Assembly (NCBI RefSeq): GCF_000001735.4
Contig: NC_003071.7
Location: forward strand, 8,983,151 to 9,047,150
Length of the DNA stretch: 64,000 bases
Reading direction: 5' to 3'
Origin: Arabidopsis thaliana
Taxonomy: Eukaryota; Streptophyta; Magnoliopsida; Brassicales; Brassicaceae
Position 1 is the first letter of the stretch. Each line of letters begins with the position of its first letter. Positions 15,051 to 26,716 of the stretch are shown in pieces. Position numbers and translations under genes: made by a program. The notes under the pieces are model-generated. The model was not told the DNA's origin and did not search any database. It worked only from the letters and a program-made list of their open reading frames with translations.

Positions 15051-15577
15051 TACCTAAAATATATTAGCATTCATTCTACAATTATGCAGTTGTTTCTAAT
15101 ACAGTATGCTTATTTTTCAGTATTACTCATAGATTAAAATTAACATTTACCTCACAAACAATTATAGAAATAGAAAGACATGGAAAAAAAAAAATAGAAA
15201 GACATGGACCACAAAATAAATAATATGTCGAAAACAAAATATCCATTTGACATACTTATCAAATATCAATTTATTATCAAAGATTCAAAAGTAATTGATG
15301 TAAGTACAAAAAAATTGCCGAATTCTTTTGCTTCCACGCTTCGAATTGTGTATTGGACCCAAATTTATGTGTGTGACACAAGATAATCGTTAGTATAGGT
15401 CTATCTACCGTCCGCCGTTTCAATCTGACGGCTATCGTACAAGCCGTACAATATAGACTCAATCTAACGGTGGAAATAGAAAGATCATAAATCCCTCAAA
15501 TCTCACAGTTACCTCAAGTTTTTTTTTTTTTTTTTGTTGGTGGAGACGAACAACAACAACACCAACAGAAGACAGAA
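15051..15577. other. Promoter region of the CPP1-like gene
   Basis: AT-rich; contains a short duplicated phrase (aaatagaaagacatgga, 15170-15210) and a 15-T run just upstream of the ATG. No gene seen. Confidence 0.6.
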
Positions 15578-16639
15578 ATGGCAACCGCAGCTCTCTCCGC
15601 CGCCCGACCCAACCGCCTTAGCTCAGCCTCCTCCGATGTTCCTCTCCACCCCCTATATCTCCCTACCAAGCTCCAATTTCCTTCCCGTAAGACTCAGCTG
15701 TGGCGCTCCGCCGCGATTCTCTTACCCACACGGCGGCGATGCGCTCCGCCTAGAGCTAGTTCTCGCGCCGACGATTCTCCACCCTTCGATATGTCTGTGG
15801 AGACGGCGCTTAAGGTTCTCGGAGTCTCCGAAGGAGCTTCCTTCGACGAAATTCTTCGTGCCAAGAAATCGATCCTGGCTTCTCGTAAGGACGACCCCAA
15901 CGCCATCTCTCAGGTGACTGTTTTCAATTTTCACTCTCCAATCAACAAATTCGCTAATTTTCTATATTTGTTCCATTACTAGTTTTAGCTTCCATGGAAA
16001 GAGATAGACTTTCTTGTTCTTAAGCCTCACTGTAATTTTCTCAGGCTGAGGCTGCATATGACATGCTGCTGATGCAGAGCCTAAACCAACGCCGAGCAGG
16101 AAAAGTTGTAAGCAACAACATTCGCTACGCTGATGTTAAATCTAGTAACCCTCTGGGAACAAGTACTGTGACTCAGTGGATGAAGAATCCACCTGTCTCT
16201 GTTGATATGCCTTCCACGAGCGATCTCGGGATACAAGCTGGAGTCTATGGAGCCATGATGGTTTTGACTTATGTGAATGGGAGTTCCTTTGAATCTTCTG
16301 GGATGCCTTATGCTGGTGCTGATGTGCCCGGACTTATATTGGCTAGCAGCTTTGGGGCTTCCCTATACTTTATGACCAAAAAGAAAGTCAAGCTAGGTAA
16401 ATGATAACTTCCATCTTCTTCCACAAGCGAGCACCTCTGATGTTGTTATGTGTTTTGATACAGGGAAAGCAGCTGCGTTGACGGCAGGAGGATTAGTGGC
16501 AGGTGCAGTGGTGGGATCAGCCATTGAGACCTGGCTGCACGTTGATGTGGTTCCGTTTCTGGGTCTCCACTCCCCAGCTGCAGTCGTGAGTGAATTCATA
16601 GTATTCTCTCAGTTCTTGGTGTCTCTATGCTTAAGGTAG
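15578..16639 (+). CDS. CPP1/CDF1-like chloroplast J-like membrane protein (DUF3353)
   Basis: Three exons (15578..15913, 16045..16396, 16464..16639), 287 aa. The Arg/Ser-rich first ~65 residues look like a plastid transit peptide. A J-like segment lacking the HPD tripeptide follows (FDMSVETALKVLGVSEGASF, then DEILRAKKSILASRKDDPNA). Hydrophobic segments follow (DLGIQAGVYGAMMVLTYV, VPGLILASSFGASLYFM, GGLVAGAVVGSAIETWL), with a predicted membrane tail ending SQFLVSLCLR. Family members (CPP1/CDF1) act as holdase chaperones for protochlorophyllide oxidoreductase at plastid membranes. Function for this paralogue is inferred. The locus matches At2g20920 from memory. Confidence 0.9.
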
Positions 16640-17639
16640 AACTTTGTACATTGGCTTATGCAAATTTGGCTCAACCTGTCACGCTGGTATATGTACTTCG
16701 TTTATATGCATTTTGTACAGAACACTCAAAAGTAAACAACTCCTAGACATCCATTTTCATACTCATTATCTATTCCTTGGAACTCTGAAGTTTCTGTTGC
16801 CTAAACCAAATCAAAGAACTAGCATGTGCACGCTCTCACACACAGTTAATCAGTACAGCTACTACATATGTAGACTAGTCACGGATTTTGGAACAAATAT
16901 GGACGCCGATAAATTGAATTAGAAGCGTAGTTTCTGTTGGCAAGGTGGCACCAGCCCCTCGCACTGACCAAAAGGCCCTCTGACACAGCTCTTGGAAGTA
17001 GCGGCAGACCCCTTCAATCTTCTTCAGATCAAAGTAGAACCCTTGGTCCCAACCACTTTGCATTTCCATGCACTCCATTTAACAACCTAGTAGTACATTC
17101 TCTTGTTGTGTCCATTTGCACTCTCACTCTAGAAATGGCAATAAGTGTTCATTTACCTGCGTCTTCTCTCTCCCTAGATTTTATTAGCAGACCCATAAAT
17201 ACCACAGAGAAGCAACTGTCCAAGAATTATCATCCTGCCTTGTGGGTTTGAAAGAGAGATAAATGACGGAACTTGGGTTGTTTTCCAACAAATTAAGAAA
17301 ATAACAAGAGCATTTTTATTGCTAACTCTAATCCTTACATTGAACATCATCAAGTTGTTGAATTTTCCCACCATATATTGCATCATTTACAGCTCATGAT
17401 ATGAAAACGTAGTTGGTCTTTACGGGACGTTGAAAACTACCTAATTATTTGGTAAGTGCATCCGCTTAGGTCAAATTGAGAGGAACTAGTCGAGTAAAAA
17501 GGTAACATGTGAAGCAACAAGTCACCTTACAGCAATTTCAGAGTTGATATTAACAACATATGATGATAAAGAAATGAGACTTGCTCAATGCTCCGTAAAA
17601 CACAAGTTTGAGGTACAAAAAGCAACTTATAAGAGAAGG
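16640..17639. other. Convergent 3' region, CPP1-like / TRAPPC2L-like genes
   Basis: About 1 kb between convergent stop codons. It contains 3' untranslated sequence of both genes. The open frames seen here are short and have no family signature. Confidence 0.55.
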
Positions 17640-18506
17640 TCAGTTCAAACCGTACGATCCAACGATGTTGCTTACAGTTTGCGCAAAGGTTCTCGAGGTT
17701 ATCTTTTTGCCAGGGACATGAAAGGGGTTTGAGACTGCATCAACGTAAGCAGCATGGAACTTCCTGAAGAACTGAAGAAAACACACAAAGAATGAAACTC
17801 TTCTTCACATATTTGGTGCTAAGAGGAAGTAACATACACAAGTAGAAGAACCAACTGTAACTTTGGTAAGGAACTCTATAGAACTAGTAAGTGGATAACA
17901 TTGGTTAAAGTAGAGGATATGAGCAGATGAAAGATACTTACACTTCTCACATCGGTGTCTCTAACATCCAAATCAGTAGTGACCAATATAAATTTAACCT
18001 TGGTATTAGTCAAGTAACCATACCTGCAGAGGAAGAATAAGAAGAAGCCATTAAAGGAGTATCCCCAACAACACAAAGTCATCAGAGAGAGTGAGGGAAT
18101 GTGCTTATTACACTTTGTAGTTCACAGTAGGATAGAGCAAGCCAAGAAAAGCCTCGTTCAGTGTTGTACCAGACTTTTTCGGATTGTTCACTGAAGAAAC
18201 AGACTAAACCACATTAATAAGATGAAGAAATGCAGAGCAAAAACCAAAAGGAGATTGGATTGGATTGGATAAAAGGACCTCGCTCTTCGATGACATCAAG
18301 GGAGCAATGAACAATGTGGTGGAGCTTGAGAGCATCGTCAGCATCCGTGAAGCTTTGTATGTAAAGCGGATTGTTCTGTTATTTCGATCCATAGGGAAGT
18401 TCAAGTCAGAAACGGTAAGACCTAATGAAATCAGATCACAATAGAAACTCGGAATGTAAATTCTGCGGCAGACCTGGTGGCCGACGACGGCGACGCAAAC
18501 GATCAT
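17640..18506 (-). CDS. SNARE-like longin-fold protein, TRAPPC2L type
   Basis: Five exons on the complement (18474..18506, 18279..18375, 18112..18190, 17942..18023, 17640..17771), 140 aa. It begins MIVCVAVVGHQNNPLYIQSF and continues with KLHHIVHCSLDVIEERV, FLGLLYPTVNYKVYGYLTNT and VKFILVTTDLDV, the beta-sheet/helix pattern of sedlin-like TRAPP subunits. Length equals the family's usual ~140 residues. TRAPP complexes tether vesicles in ER-Golgi and post-Golgi traffic and act as Rab guanine nucleotide exchange factors. All junctions are GT-AG and close in frame. Confidence 0.92.
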
Positions 18507-19113
18507 CTTCTCCCTTGCAGATCTCCGAATCTCGAAACTGATAAATTTTTCCGACGATTCACTTCAGATTCCAAAAACCGTCTAGACTCAAGAGTCGTCG
18601 TTTTATGGGCTGGGCTTTATTATCAATAACTATTGGCTTTTTAGTCACATGTAATCCTAACTTTAATATGTTTCAAACTGATCCCGAATTCCTTATTTCT
18701 TTATAAGGACATACACTAATTTCCTAATTTATCAGATGTCCCCAACATAGACAAGTACTTGGTATCATGTCAAAAATTCATCTCAAGCTACTTTCATTTT
18801 TTCACTTAACCGACCTGCAAAATGTTTTTTTGTCTGCAAATCCCCAAATACAGAGACATCTTGTGAAGAAATCATGGAGAATGATAGATAATGTAAAGTC
18901 CATTTCAATATTGGTAAATTCTAAATTCAGACCTTATTATAAGGAGAGATGATCAACACTATAGTCTGAAATACCTCTAACACAATATCTCATTCTCTTC
19001 CTATTAAGAAGCATTACATTCGAAATTACGAACAAACAAAAACGCATGGAACCAATACAGATGGTGAGAAAACATAGACAAGACCCCAAATGTGAAAATG
19101 TGGAGAGAAATAG
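18507..19113. other. Intergenic region upstream of the TRAPPC2L-like gene
   Basis: About 600 bp between the TRAPPC2L-like start and the DUF1279 stop codon. No supported gene. Confidence 0.55.
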
Positions 19114-19503
19114 TCATTGGCCGGTTTTGAGGATCTTCCTCTGCCTGAGGAATCTAGCGATTGGAGGAGTCAACGCCATCGTGATCGGAACTCTGATCGG
19201 AAAAAGCGCCTTATTGCACAAAACCGCCAACGCTAGGGCTCCGCCGGCCGATTTCGCAAGCTGTTTCGTCTTGTTATCGCTCGTAACGGAACCTTGCTCT
19301 TCCAGCTTTAAATCGAGGCTAGGGTTAGGGTTTTCCTTGCTGGAGAACCATGGGATTTGGTATTTCTCCAAGAGCGATTCGACATCGACGTTGTTCTTGA
19401 TCGCGATGTAGAATCCACTAATTGAGACGCCGGAGACCGAGAAATGGACTCCAAGCGCGACTTTTCCGTACTTCTTCACAATCTCCTTGAGCCGAGTCGC
19501 CAT
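19114..19503 (-). CDS. DUF1279 small membrane protein (FAM210-like)
   Basis: Single exon, 129 aa. It has an amphipathic start (MATRLKEIVKKYGKVALGVH), then a DUF1279 segment FSVSGVSISGFYIAIKNNVD with one hydrophobic helix and VESLLEKYQIP. A second hydrophobic stretch follows (SAGGALALAVLCNKALFPIRVPITMALTPPIARFLR), in the layout of FAM210A/B-like proteins of mitochondria or plastids. The molecular function in plants is not established. The start is the only in-frame ATG near the family N-terminus. Confidence 0.88.
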   Translation of the reverse strand: MATRLKEIVKKYGKVALGVHFSVSGVSISGFYIAIKNNVDVESLLEKYQIPWFSSKENPNPSLDLKLEEQGSVTSDNKTKQLAKSAGGALALAVLCNKALFPIRVPITMALTPPIARFLRQRKILKTGQ

Positions 19504-20144
19504 CGAAATCGGTGATTTTCAGAATCTTCCAGAAGCGAAGCCGACGCACATGAGGAAAGAAGGTTTGTTCAGCTTAGGGTTTATCTTCATTTAAACCCCT
19601 CTTGGGCCTATTTCGGTCCATTTCAAAGCCCGTTAGTATTCTTATAAACAATAATTGTCTACATTTGCGCCTATTAAAAAATAAAGTTGTCACCTTTTTA
19701 GTAGCCGAAGGATTGATTCGTTATGACGTTTATGGTCGTGTAAATGTTAATTTTTCTTAGTAGTTTGGTCTTCATATTTTTCAAAGATGGTTGCCAAAAT
19801 TGACCAAGTCAGTGTCAGTGGCTGCTACAGTTGGATAGAAGCCTCCATCATCAAATCAATTATACAAATGACACAAATTTAATATTTGTCGTGATTGTCA
19901 TTTTCAGGTTATTAACTTGCATGACCACACCATGTCGTTTCTAGCATAATAATATAAGAGTAATTGTTGGAGACCTTTGTCTTCTCTTGATCTTCTCAGA
20001 CGGCAGTTCATAACAAAACTCCTAATTAAGAATTTGGTAGTTGGATCCCAGGTACTTTTTTATATGCACACGATTCTATTATACAATGGACTCTGGCTGA
20101 TCGAATTGTCCGGTGTACACGCAGGTTTGCATACCGATCCGGGG
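19504..20144. other. Promoter and probable 5' UTR intron of the first PEARLI4-family gene
   Basis: A donor-like cag|gtactt near 20050 and an acceptor-like acgcag|gtttgc near 20123 suggest a 5' untranslated intron ahead of the ATG at 20145. The inference comes from the splice signals alone. Confidence 0.45.
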
Positions 20145-22204
20145 ATGGATTTCTTCCATTCAAGAGAGAAGAGACATGGCAAAAGAGCAGGTCAGTTCTA
20201 CTTATTGTTATATGATGATGATGACAAATAGAAGACCTATTTAGGTTAGATGGTGGCTAAACTGAACTGGTGTCTACAGGATTGTTTGGTCACAAAAGTG
20301 CGAGCAAGAGCAACCCGTCGAGCCCTCCTCATCTTGCTGAGGGTCGGTCTCAGCCGACAACTCATTTCGGCATGAAAAGATCGGAATCAGAGTACGCGTT
20401 TCCCATCTCCGATGAACAAACCACTCACTGGAAACCACAACAGCAAGCCTCTGAACGCATCCCAAATTCCCACCAACGGCCTCCAGTCTACAGATATAGC
20501 ACGGTACTCTCAACTCCTTGTGATGAGATTTACAGTTTCTTTCAATTTCCATGGTTTTCATTCTTTGTTCCAAACTCCAGCCTGAGCGTCCTAGAGAGCC
20601 TGATGAGGATGTGACTCCAAGGAGCAACGGTTCTGGGAGCCCTTTTCGATCTGCCAGAACCCGCACGGTACCAAATCACTTTTGTTCTTTTTTTTCAATC
20701 TGCTGATTTGGAACCAGTAACAAAGTTTTGTCTGTGAGTGGAGTGCAGCCTGATCGTCGTAAAAGGTCTAGCGAGATAACCAAAGAGCTGTACGAGAGAA
20801 TGTATGAGGCAGATGCCAATGTGAGTCCATTTCACCCCTTCAGAAGCCGCTCTCCAGCTCCCTACAACACCGTACTAATCCTACTCAATGTTGTTTTACA
20901 TACTTCTCATTTAGTCTCCGTCATCGACTAAAAAACAAATCTTTTGTAATTGCAGCATGAACGTGGAAGAGACTACAGTAGAGAAAGATATGAAGCTGAA
21001 GGCAATGTAACTTCCCGGAACAGACCTTCAAGCCCATTTCATCCATCCCAAAGCCGCTCTCCACCGCCACACGCAAGGGTTAGTGGATTCAATCATTCAT
21101 TCTCTGATATAACGCCTTTGTTAATCATTCATTCTCTGATATATTGGCTCTACTTAGTTGCAGACTCAGAGATACAACAACGGAAAAGATCATTTCGAGG
21201 GGATGTACGAGGCAGATGCCGATATCACACCGCGTAACAGCCCTCCCATGAGTCCTGTTCATCAACACACAAGCTACTCTCCACCACCGCCGTTCTACTC
21301 ATCCAGTGACGACGAAGACGACAACAATTCCACCTATCTCTTTCCAGAAATTGCCACTGGACGTCGTTCCAGGGGAGTTTCAGGAAGCAGCACGGTTCGT
21401 TTTTTTCTCTCGCGGGTCTCTATTTACCAAAGTGTGAAGAAAATGCTTAAATTCAAATTGCTTTGGTTTGTGCAGCCGGTTCACTACAAGTATCAGATCA
21501 CATCGGTAGAGACTTACGAGCAGGAGAGGCAATTCGAGCCGCCGGAGCTGCCGGACGAGTCACAGAGCTTCACGATGCAGGAGATCGCCAGAATGCGCGG
21601 ACTTCAAAGCTACGGAAAGGAAGAGATACAATTAGCGATATCCGAGACTTACGTCTCCGTCGCCAATTACAAGGTACGGATGAGCATCGCCGCCACGCTC
21701 GAAGCGATCATTGACAAACACGGTGACATCGCCGCCTCGTCGAAGTTACAATCTACCTCAACGAGGTCGTTTTATCTCGAATCCCTAGCCGCAGCAGTAA
21801 TGGAACTGAAATCAACGGCGTTGAGAGATCTGACGAAGACGCGAGTGGCGGAAATCGCGGCGGTCGTGAAGGACATGGATTCGGTGAAAATCGATGTATC
21901 GTGGCTCAAAACAGCGGTGACGGAGCTAGCGGAGGCGGTGGAGTACTACGGGAAGTACGACACGGCGAAGATTGTGAGGGAGGAGTGCGATAGGGAAATG
22001 ACGGCGGGGAAAAAAGAGATGGAGGAGATGAGGGAGGAGCTGCGGCGGAGAGAGAAGGAAACGAAGGAATGTAGAGAGAGAGTGACGGAGTTGGCGGGAC
22101 GGCTGGGGCAGCTGGAGATGAAGGATGTGAGAGTGAAGAAGAATCTGGAGCTCTATGAGAGCAAGGTCCTTAAATTCGACGGTCATTCGGTTCTCGTTGA
22201 CTGA
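20145..22204 (+). CDS. PEARLI4-family phospholipase-like protein, first tandem copy
   Basis: Seven coding exons (20145..20190, 20280..20503, 20581..20667, 20749..20871, 20956..21078, 21164..21394, 21476..22204), 520 aa. The N-terminal half is low-complexity, rich in Ser/Pro/Arg. Exons 4, 5 and 6 are diverged repeats of one module (RMYEADANV, RYEAEGNVT, GMYEADADIT, each followed by a SP-rich tail), and exons 4 and 5 are both 123 nt. The C-terminal ~230 residues hold the PEARLI4 domain (PPELPDESQSFTMQEIARMR, ISETYVSVANYKVR, ISWLKTAV-type segment) and end in a coiled coil. The start is uncertain: 20145 is the first ATG in the frame that matches the paralogue at the exon 1/2 join. The biochemical role is unknown despite the family name. 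Confidence 0.85.
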
Positions 22205-23938
22205 ACCCGACCTTTTGGAAATTTAATTAAACCGGTTTAGTGGAGTAAACCGCTTTGGAAAATGCTTATCCAAGCATAATCACTCGGAGAAGTCTTTGTT
22301 TGTTGGAAAAGAGGGAGGGAGAAGGTTCATGCTCATTTTTTAAAAGTCCTCCTATCTATTCTAAACGTTGTCCATGTCAACGTGTGATAGTTGAATTGGT
22401 AAGCATAAAATCATCCCCAACAATTATAGTCCGCTGTTATCATCGCGTTTTTGCGTTAGTTTACGGAAAAGGTATAGACGTTTGATACTGAGGTTTTGTG
22501 GACGGGCCTCTAGTTGGGTTTGTTCGTGGCAACTAGGATGAGATTTCAGCTCCTTAGAGTTGTGGAAATTACGTAAATTTCTAAATTTGGCATCTCGGAA
22601 TCGGTGTTTCTTCTTTTATTTCCGTTATATACATATGTTTTTCTCCTTTGCTGTTTTGTCATTGTCTGTTTTTCTGTACATTTTGTTATTTTTTTGCTAC
22701 TAGTACTCTTTGTAACTTCAATCGAAATTTCGAAAATTGTATAAATATTTCATATTTTACCAAATAAAAAAATAAAATAAAAATTAGTATATAATTCAAT
22801 ATTTGTGATTCTGACTCTGGAAAACCATTTTGTGGTCCTCTCTTGACCGCTTTCATTGAAAAACAGTTGGTAAGGTCACTTTTACTACTGCTTTGATTTC
22901 GATTACTACCTGGTTTTTGTATTTGGGCTGACAGAAGAAACTGGGCCTTCGAAAGGGCATATGTTGTCTATTCCTTTCTACCGCCTATATAATTAGGGAA
23001 ACGCGTCAAACGTTCAACAAAAGCTAAATTACGTGAGTGATAGTAGTTTTTTTTTTGTTAAAAAGATATTCAATTTTTTGTTGTTAAAAATTCCCCCAAG
23101 AATTTAAGAAATGATAAAATATAAAAATAAATGTTTTTCAATTAAACTTTGTCAACTGAGATTCAAATAGAGCATTTAAATATAACCAAAAAAAAAAAGA
23201 AGAAGAAAGGAGGAAGCAAATGATAATGGAGTAATGAGAACACAATGAAGTTAGAGATCTCCTAAAATCTTTGATTCTTTTCTTCTGCTTAGTTAGACTG
23301 AAACCTCTTCGATCCATTCTAACTTTGACAAATACATAAAATACTAAAAGAAAAGAAAAAGAAATAGCCAATTGACGAAGTCTCGGCTGAAACTATAAAA
23401 TGACTCATTTTTTTATTGCGGTCAAAGTCAACCCATGTTAGAACCCAATAAGATATTATTATATATACACCTATAAGCTTCATTGGCTATCTCTCTTATG
23501 TACAGACAAGATGAGATAAATCATTCATCTCATTTCTTCAACTGGCTTTGCTTCTTTCTTTCTTCTTCCTCAATTATAATTTTTTCACAGGTATCATCAA
23601 TCTCTATTCTCTCTTGACCTTTTTTTTTATCTAGCAAAAGCTTTTAATTAGCTGATTATGAGAGTTTTTGCAATTTATCAACATCACAATCCGTTATTGA
23701 TTAGTAAGAAAACCAGTGGAAGATTGTCAAGTCTCTCTCTTTGGAGAAGAAACATAATTAAGCAAAGAGAAAACATGAATCTTTTATTGTAGTTTCCATA
23801 TATAGAAACCGTTGACTCTCTTCTTGTGTGATGATATCTACTTGTTTTGCTGGGTCAATGGATCTGACGCTTTTTTTTTTCTTTTTGGAATGGTCAGGTT
23901 TGAGATCTTATCATAGAGTTTTGTTTTAAGTTTGTGAG
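22205..23938. other. Spacer between the tandem PEARLI4 genes
   Basis: 1.7 kb, AT-rich with several poly-T runs. The last ~450 bp looks like the promoter and a leader intron of the downstream copy (cag|gtatcatc near 23590; gtcag|gtttgag near 23897). No other gene seen. Confidence 0.55.
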
Positions 23939-26461
23939 ATGGAATTAGTGTCTGGAAAAGTAGTTCCAGGTTGCTCCAACGCAGGCAATCCTTTCCATGA
24001 GTGTACTGCTATCTGTTTTGAGAGAGTAAACTCTCCAGATGTCCACAAGAAGGAGAAGAAACTCTTTGGTATGAAACAAATATGCTTCTGATTCTGTTAT
24101 TGGGTCAAAGTCTTCTGTCATCAAGAAGAGTCTCTGATGTTTTTGTCTTGTGTCAGGGTTTGGTAAGAGAACTCCCAGCAGGGATCAGACTCCTCCAGCT
24201 AGTCCGGCTCGTGGAAGCAGATCACCTCTGGCCAGCTATTTCGCCAAGAAGAAGGTTGAGTCGTCAGCAGAGAGTTCACCATCCTCTTATGATCACACCA
24301 ATGGCAACTTCTTAAGTCGCCTTTCCCCGCTACAGGGACGCAAGATCGAGCCTTCAAGCAATGTCGATTCGCTGCCAGTTTCGCCTTCTCTCGCTCTATA
24401 CTCAGGGGGAGACTACTTTGCAAGGAGGGTAAGTATTATTTCATAAATCAAAGAATAGCTAAACTTGCTCACTTGACTTCTGAAACTCACTCATTTGTTG
24501 GTATTTGTTTAAGCCAGGCTGATCAGCGTGGAGATGAGGATGATGATGTATCACCAAGGCCTTTTGGAACTCAGCCTAAGACCCCTGAACACCCTCTTAG
24601 GACGCCTCAGCATAGGCCACGCACACCGCAACACCGCTCTGCACACCAAGAGGACGCTTTTTCACTAGAAACTAGGCCGAGGACTCCTGAACGCCGATCC
24701 AATACCTCTGATACTAGGCCAAGGACACCCATACATGAGTCTGCGGCAACAGGAAGAAGGCCTCAAACACCAGAAACTAGACCAAGGACTCCTGATCACC
24801 GATATGCCACCTATGATAATAGGCCGAGGACACCCATACATGAGTCTGCTGCAACAGAAAGGAGGCCCCAAACACCAGAAACTAGGCCGAGGACTCCTGA
24901 ACACCGATCTGCCATCCCTGACACTAGGCCGAGGACACCTATACATGAGTCTGCTGCAACAGGAAGGAGGCCTCAAACACCAGAAACTAGGCCGAGGACT
25001 GCACAACGTAGAGGGAGGTCACCTGAGTTCATGGAAAGATCCCCCGGACCAAGGTCCAAGACCCCAGAGCCTCAACCTACTTACTTCGAACCATCCTCAA
25101 GGACTCCAAAACAGCGGTCCAAGACGCCTGAACCCAGCCCTAGGATTCCCCAAACTCAGCCCATGTCCCACAGATCCCTTGACAACGCTGCTCTTAAAAT
25201 GCCTCGGACAGTTGAAACTAGGCCTAGGACGCCAGAACACCAGCCGAGGACTGTGGAAACAAAGCCAAGAATACATGAAAGTAGGCCCAAAACTGCAGTC
25301 TATGGAGGAAGGTCACCTGATCACAGGGAAAAAATCTCACAAGAAATGGGTCAAAGATCATCTCATGCCTACAATTATCTTGGGAGCAAAGCTGAGTCAG
25401 TGTACATTGAGAAGAACGAGGAATCAGTTCTACTCTTTCCAGAACTGATTTTGTCACCTCAAGAAAGGCCACCCTCTAGACTTATTACGGTACTGCTCTC
25501 TACTCTCTACTTTCACATCTTCATATATATATATATATATATATATATTTCTACACATGCTAATGACAGTTTTTGCCTCTTACCTCAGCTTAATCACCGA
25601 GGATATGAAACACCTAACAAACAGAAAGAACATTGTGATGAAATGGATGATTCTGCAAGCACAGACGACGATAAATTTTCATTTGTGGATGATCACGACG
25701 AACACACTGTTTCAATTTACGCTGAAACCACATCGAAATCTGGAAGCAGCGAACAAGAGGAACAGCATAAAGCAAACAACGAGCCACCGGAGCTGCCAGA
25801 TGAATCACAGAGCTTCAGTCTCGCTGAGATCTCTCGTATGAAAGGAATAATTACCAATAATGAAATAAGGGACGTGATGCAGTCTATTCTATCTGAGTCT
25901 TACGTTTCTGTGGGACAGTACAAGGTCAGAGCTAGCGTCTCGACCACTCTACAACACATACTCCAGAAGCACGGTGACATTGCGTCTGGTTCCAAACTAC
26001 AATCGCTTGCTACACGATCCTACTACCTCGACATGCTTGCCTCGGTGGTATTCGAACTCCAAACAACTCCCCTGAAGTATCTCAAGGAGAGCCGCGTGGT
26101 GGAAATGGTAGCGATTGTTAAAGACATTGAGTCCGTGAAAATCAAAGCAGGTTGGCTCAAGCCTGTCCTGGAGGAGATCGTAGAGGCGGTAAAACACTAC
26201 GATGAACACAAGATGAGCGTAGTGGAGAAAGAGGTGTGGGAGAGAGATGTGTTACTTGCGAAACAAGAAACTGAGAAACAGGTGAAAGAACTGGGAGAGA
26301 AGGAGAAGAAGATAAAGGAGTGGAGAGCTAAAATGACGGAGATGGCTGCGAAGTTAGGGGATCTTGATATGAAAAGAGCTCGTCTCCACAAAAGCTTCAC
26401 ATTTCTGAGCTCCAAGGTCGACAAGTTTCAAGGGAAACCCCTTCTTCAAGGCATCTTGTAA
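23939..26461 (+). CDS. PEARLI4: pEARLI4, phospholipase-like protein with Pro/Thr-rich repeats
   Basis: Four exons (23939..24068, 24157..24428, 24518..25489, 25589..26461), 748 aa, the length I remember for pEARLI4. The N-terminus starts MELVSGKVVPGCSNAG. The middle ~320 residues are disordered and dominated by RPRTPEHR/RPRTPIHE/RRPQTPET motifs, including three 105-nt tandem units. The C-terminal domain starts PPELPDESQSFSLAEISRMK and ends in a Lys/Glu-rich coiled coil plus FLSSKVDKFQGKPLLQGIL. pEARLI4 was first described as an aluminium-induced transcript. Molecular function is not known. The last intron (99 nt) is open in the coding frame. Confidence 0.93.
24671..24985 (+). repeat. Three 105-bp tandem coding repeats in pEARLI4
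   Basis: The phrase actag plus accaagg/gccgagg recurs at 24671, 24776, 24881 and 24986, an exact 105-nt (35-codon) period. Each unit encodes RPRTP...H-type, RPRTPIHESAAT and RRPQTPET motifs. Units differ by a few substitutions and no indels, so the frame is preserved. Confidence 0.92.
25523..25548. repeat. (AT)n microsatellite in the last pEARLI4 intron
   Basis: About 13 AT units within the 99-nt intron 25490-25588. If the intron is retained these encode alternating Tyr-Ile. Confidence 0.9.
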
Positions 26462-26716
26462 CCAACCAATTAGTCTGAATATTCTTTTGTTCATCTTGTT
26501 ACCCGCAAAATAAGCGTTTGTGAACGGTTTGCTTTGGAAAAGTTTTATGTATTATCAAATTTTCGTTTCTAAAAAAACTCAAGTCTTAATATCAAATAAA
26601 ATCCCAACTTTATAGGATTAGAGTTAGGTAGGATTCTTATAAAATCGTCCAGCTTATAAATTTTATAAACCCACAAACATAGCAAGAGCAAACAAAGTAT
26701 TAAGAAGAAGAAGAAG

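Noticed and set aside
16644-16922. 92-codon frame after the CPP1-like gene
   Set aside because: Lies in the 3' untranslated region; no family signature.
21926-22186. Leu/His-rich antisense frame over the PEARLI4 domain
   Set aside because: Shadow of the Glu/Lys-rich coiled-coil coding sequence.
24665-25006. Antisense Cys/Pro/Arg-rich frame in pEARLI4
   Set aside because: Direct consequence of the 105-bp repeat on the opposite strand.
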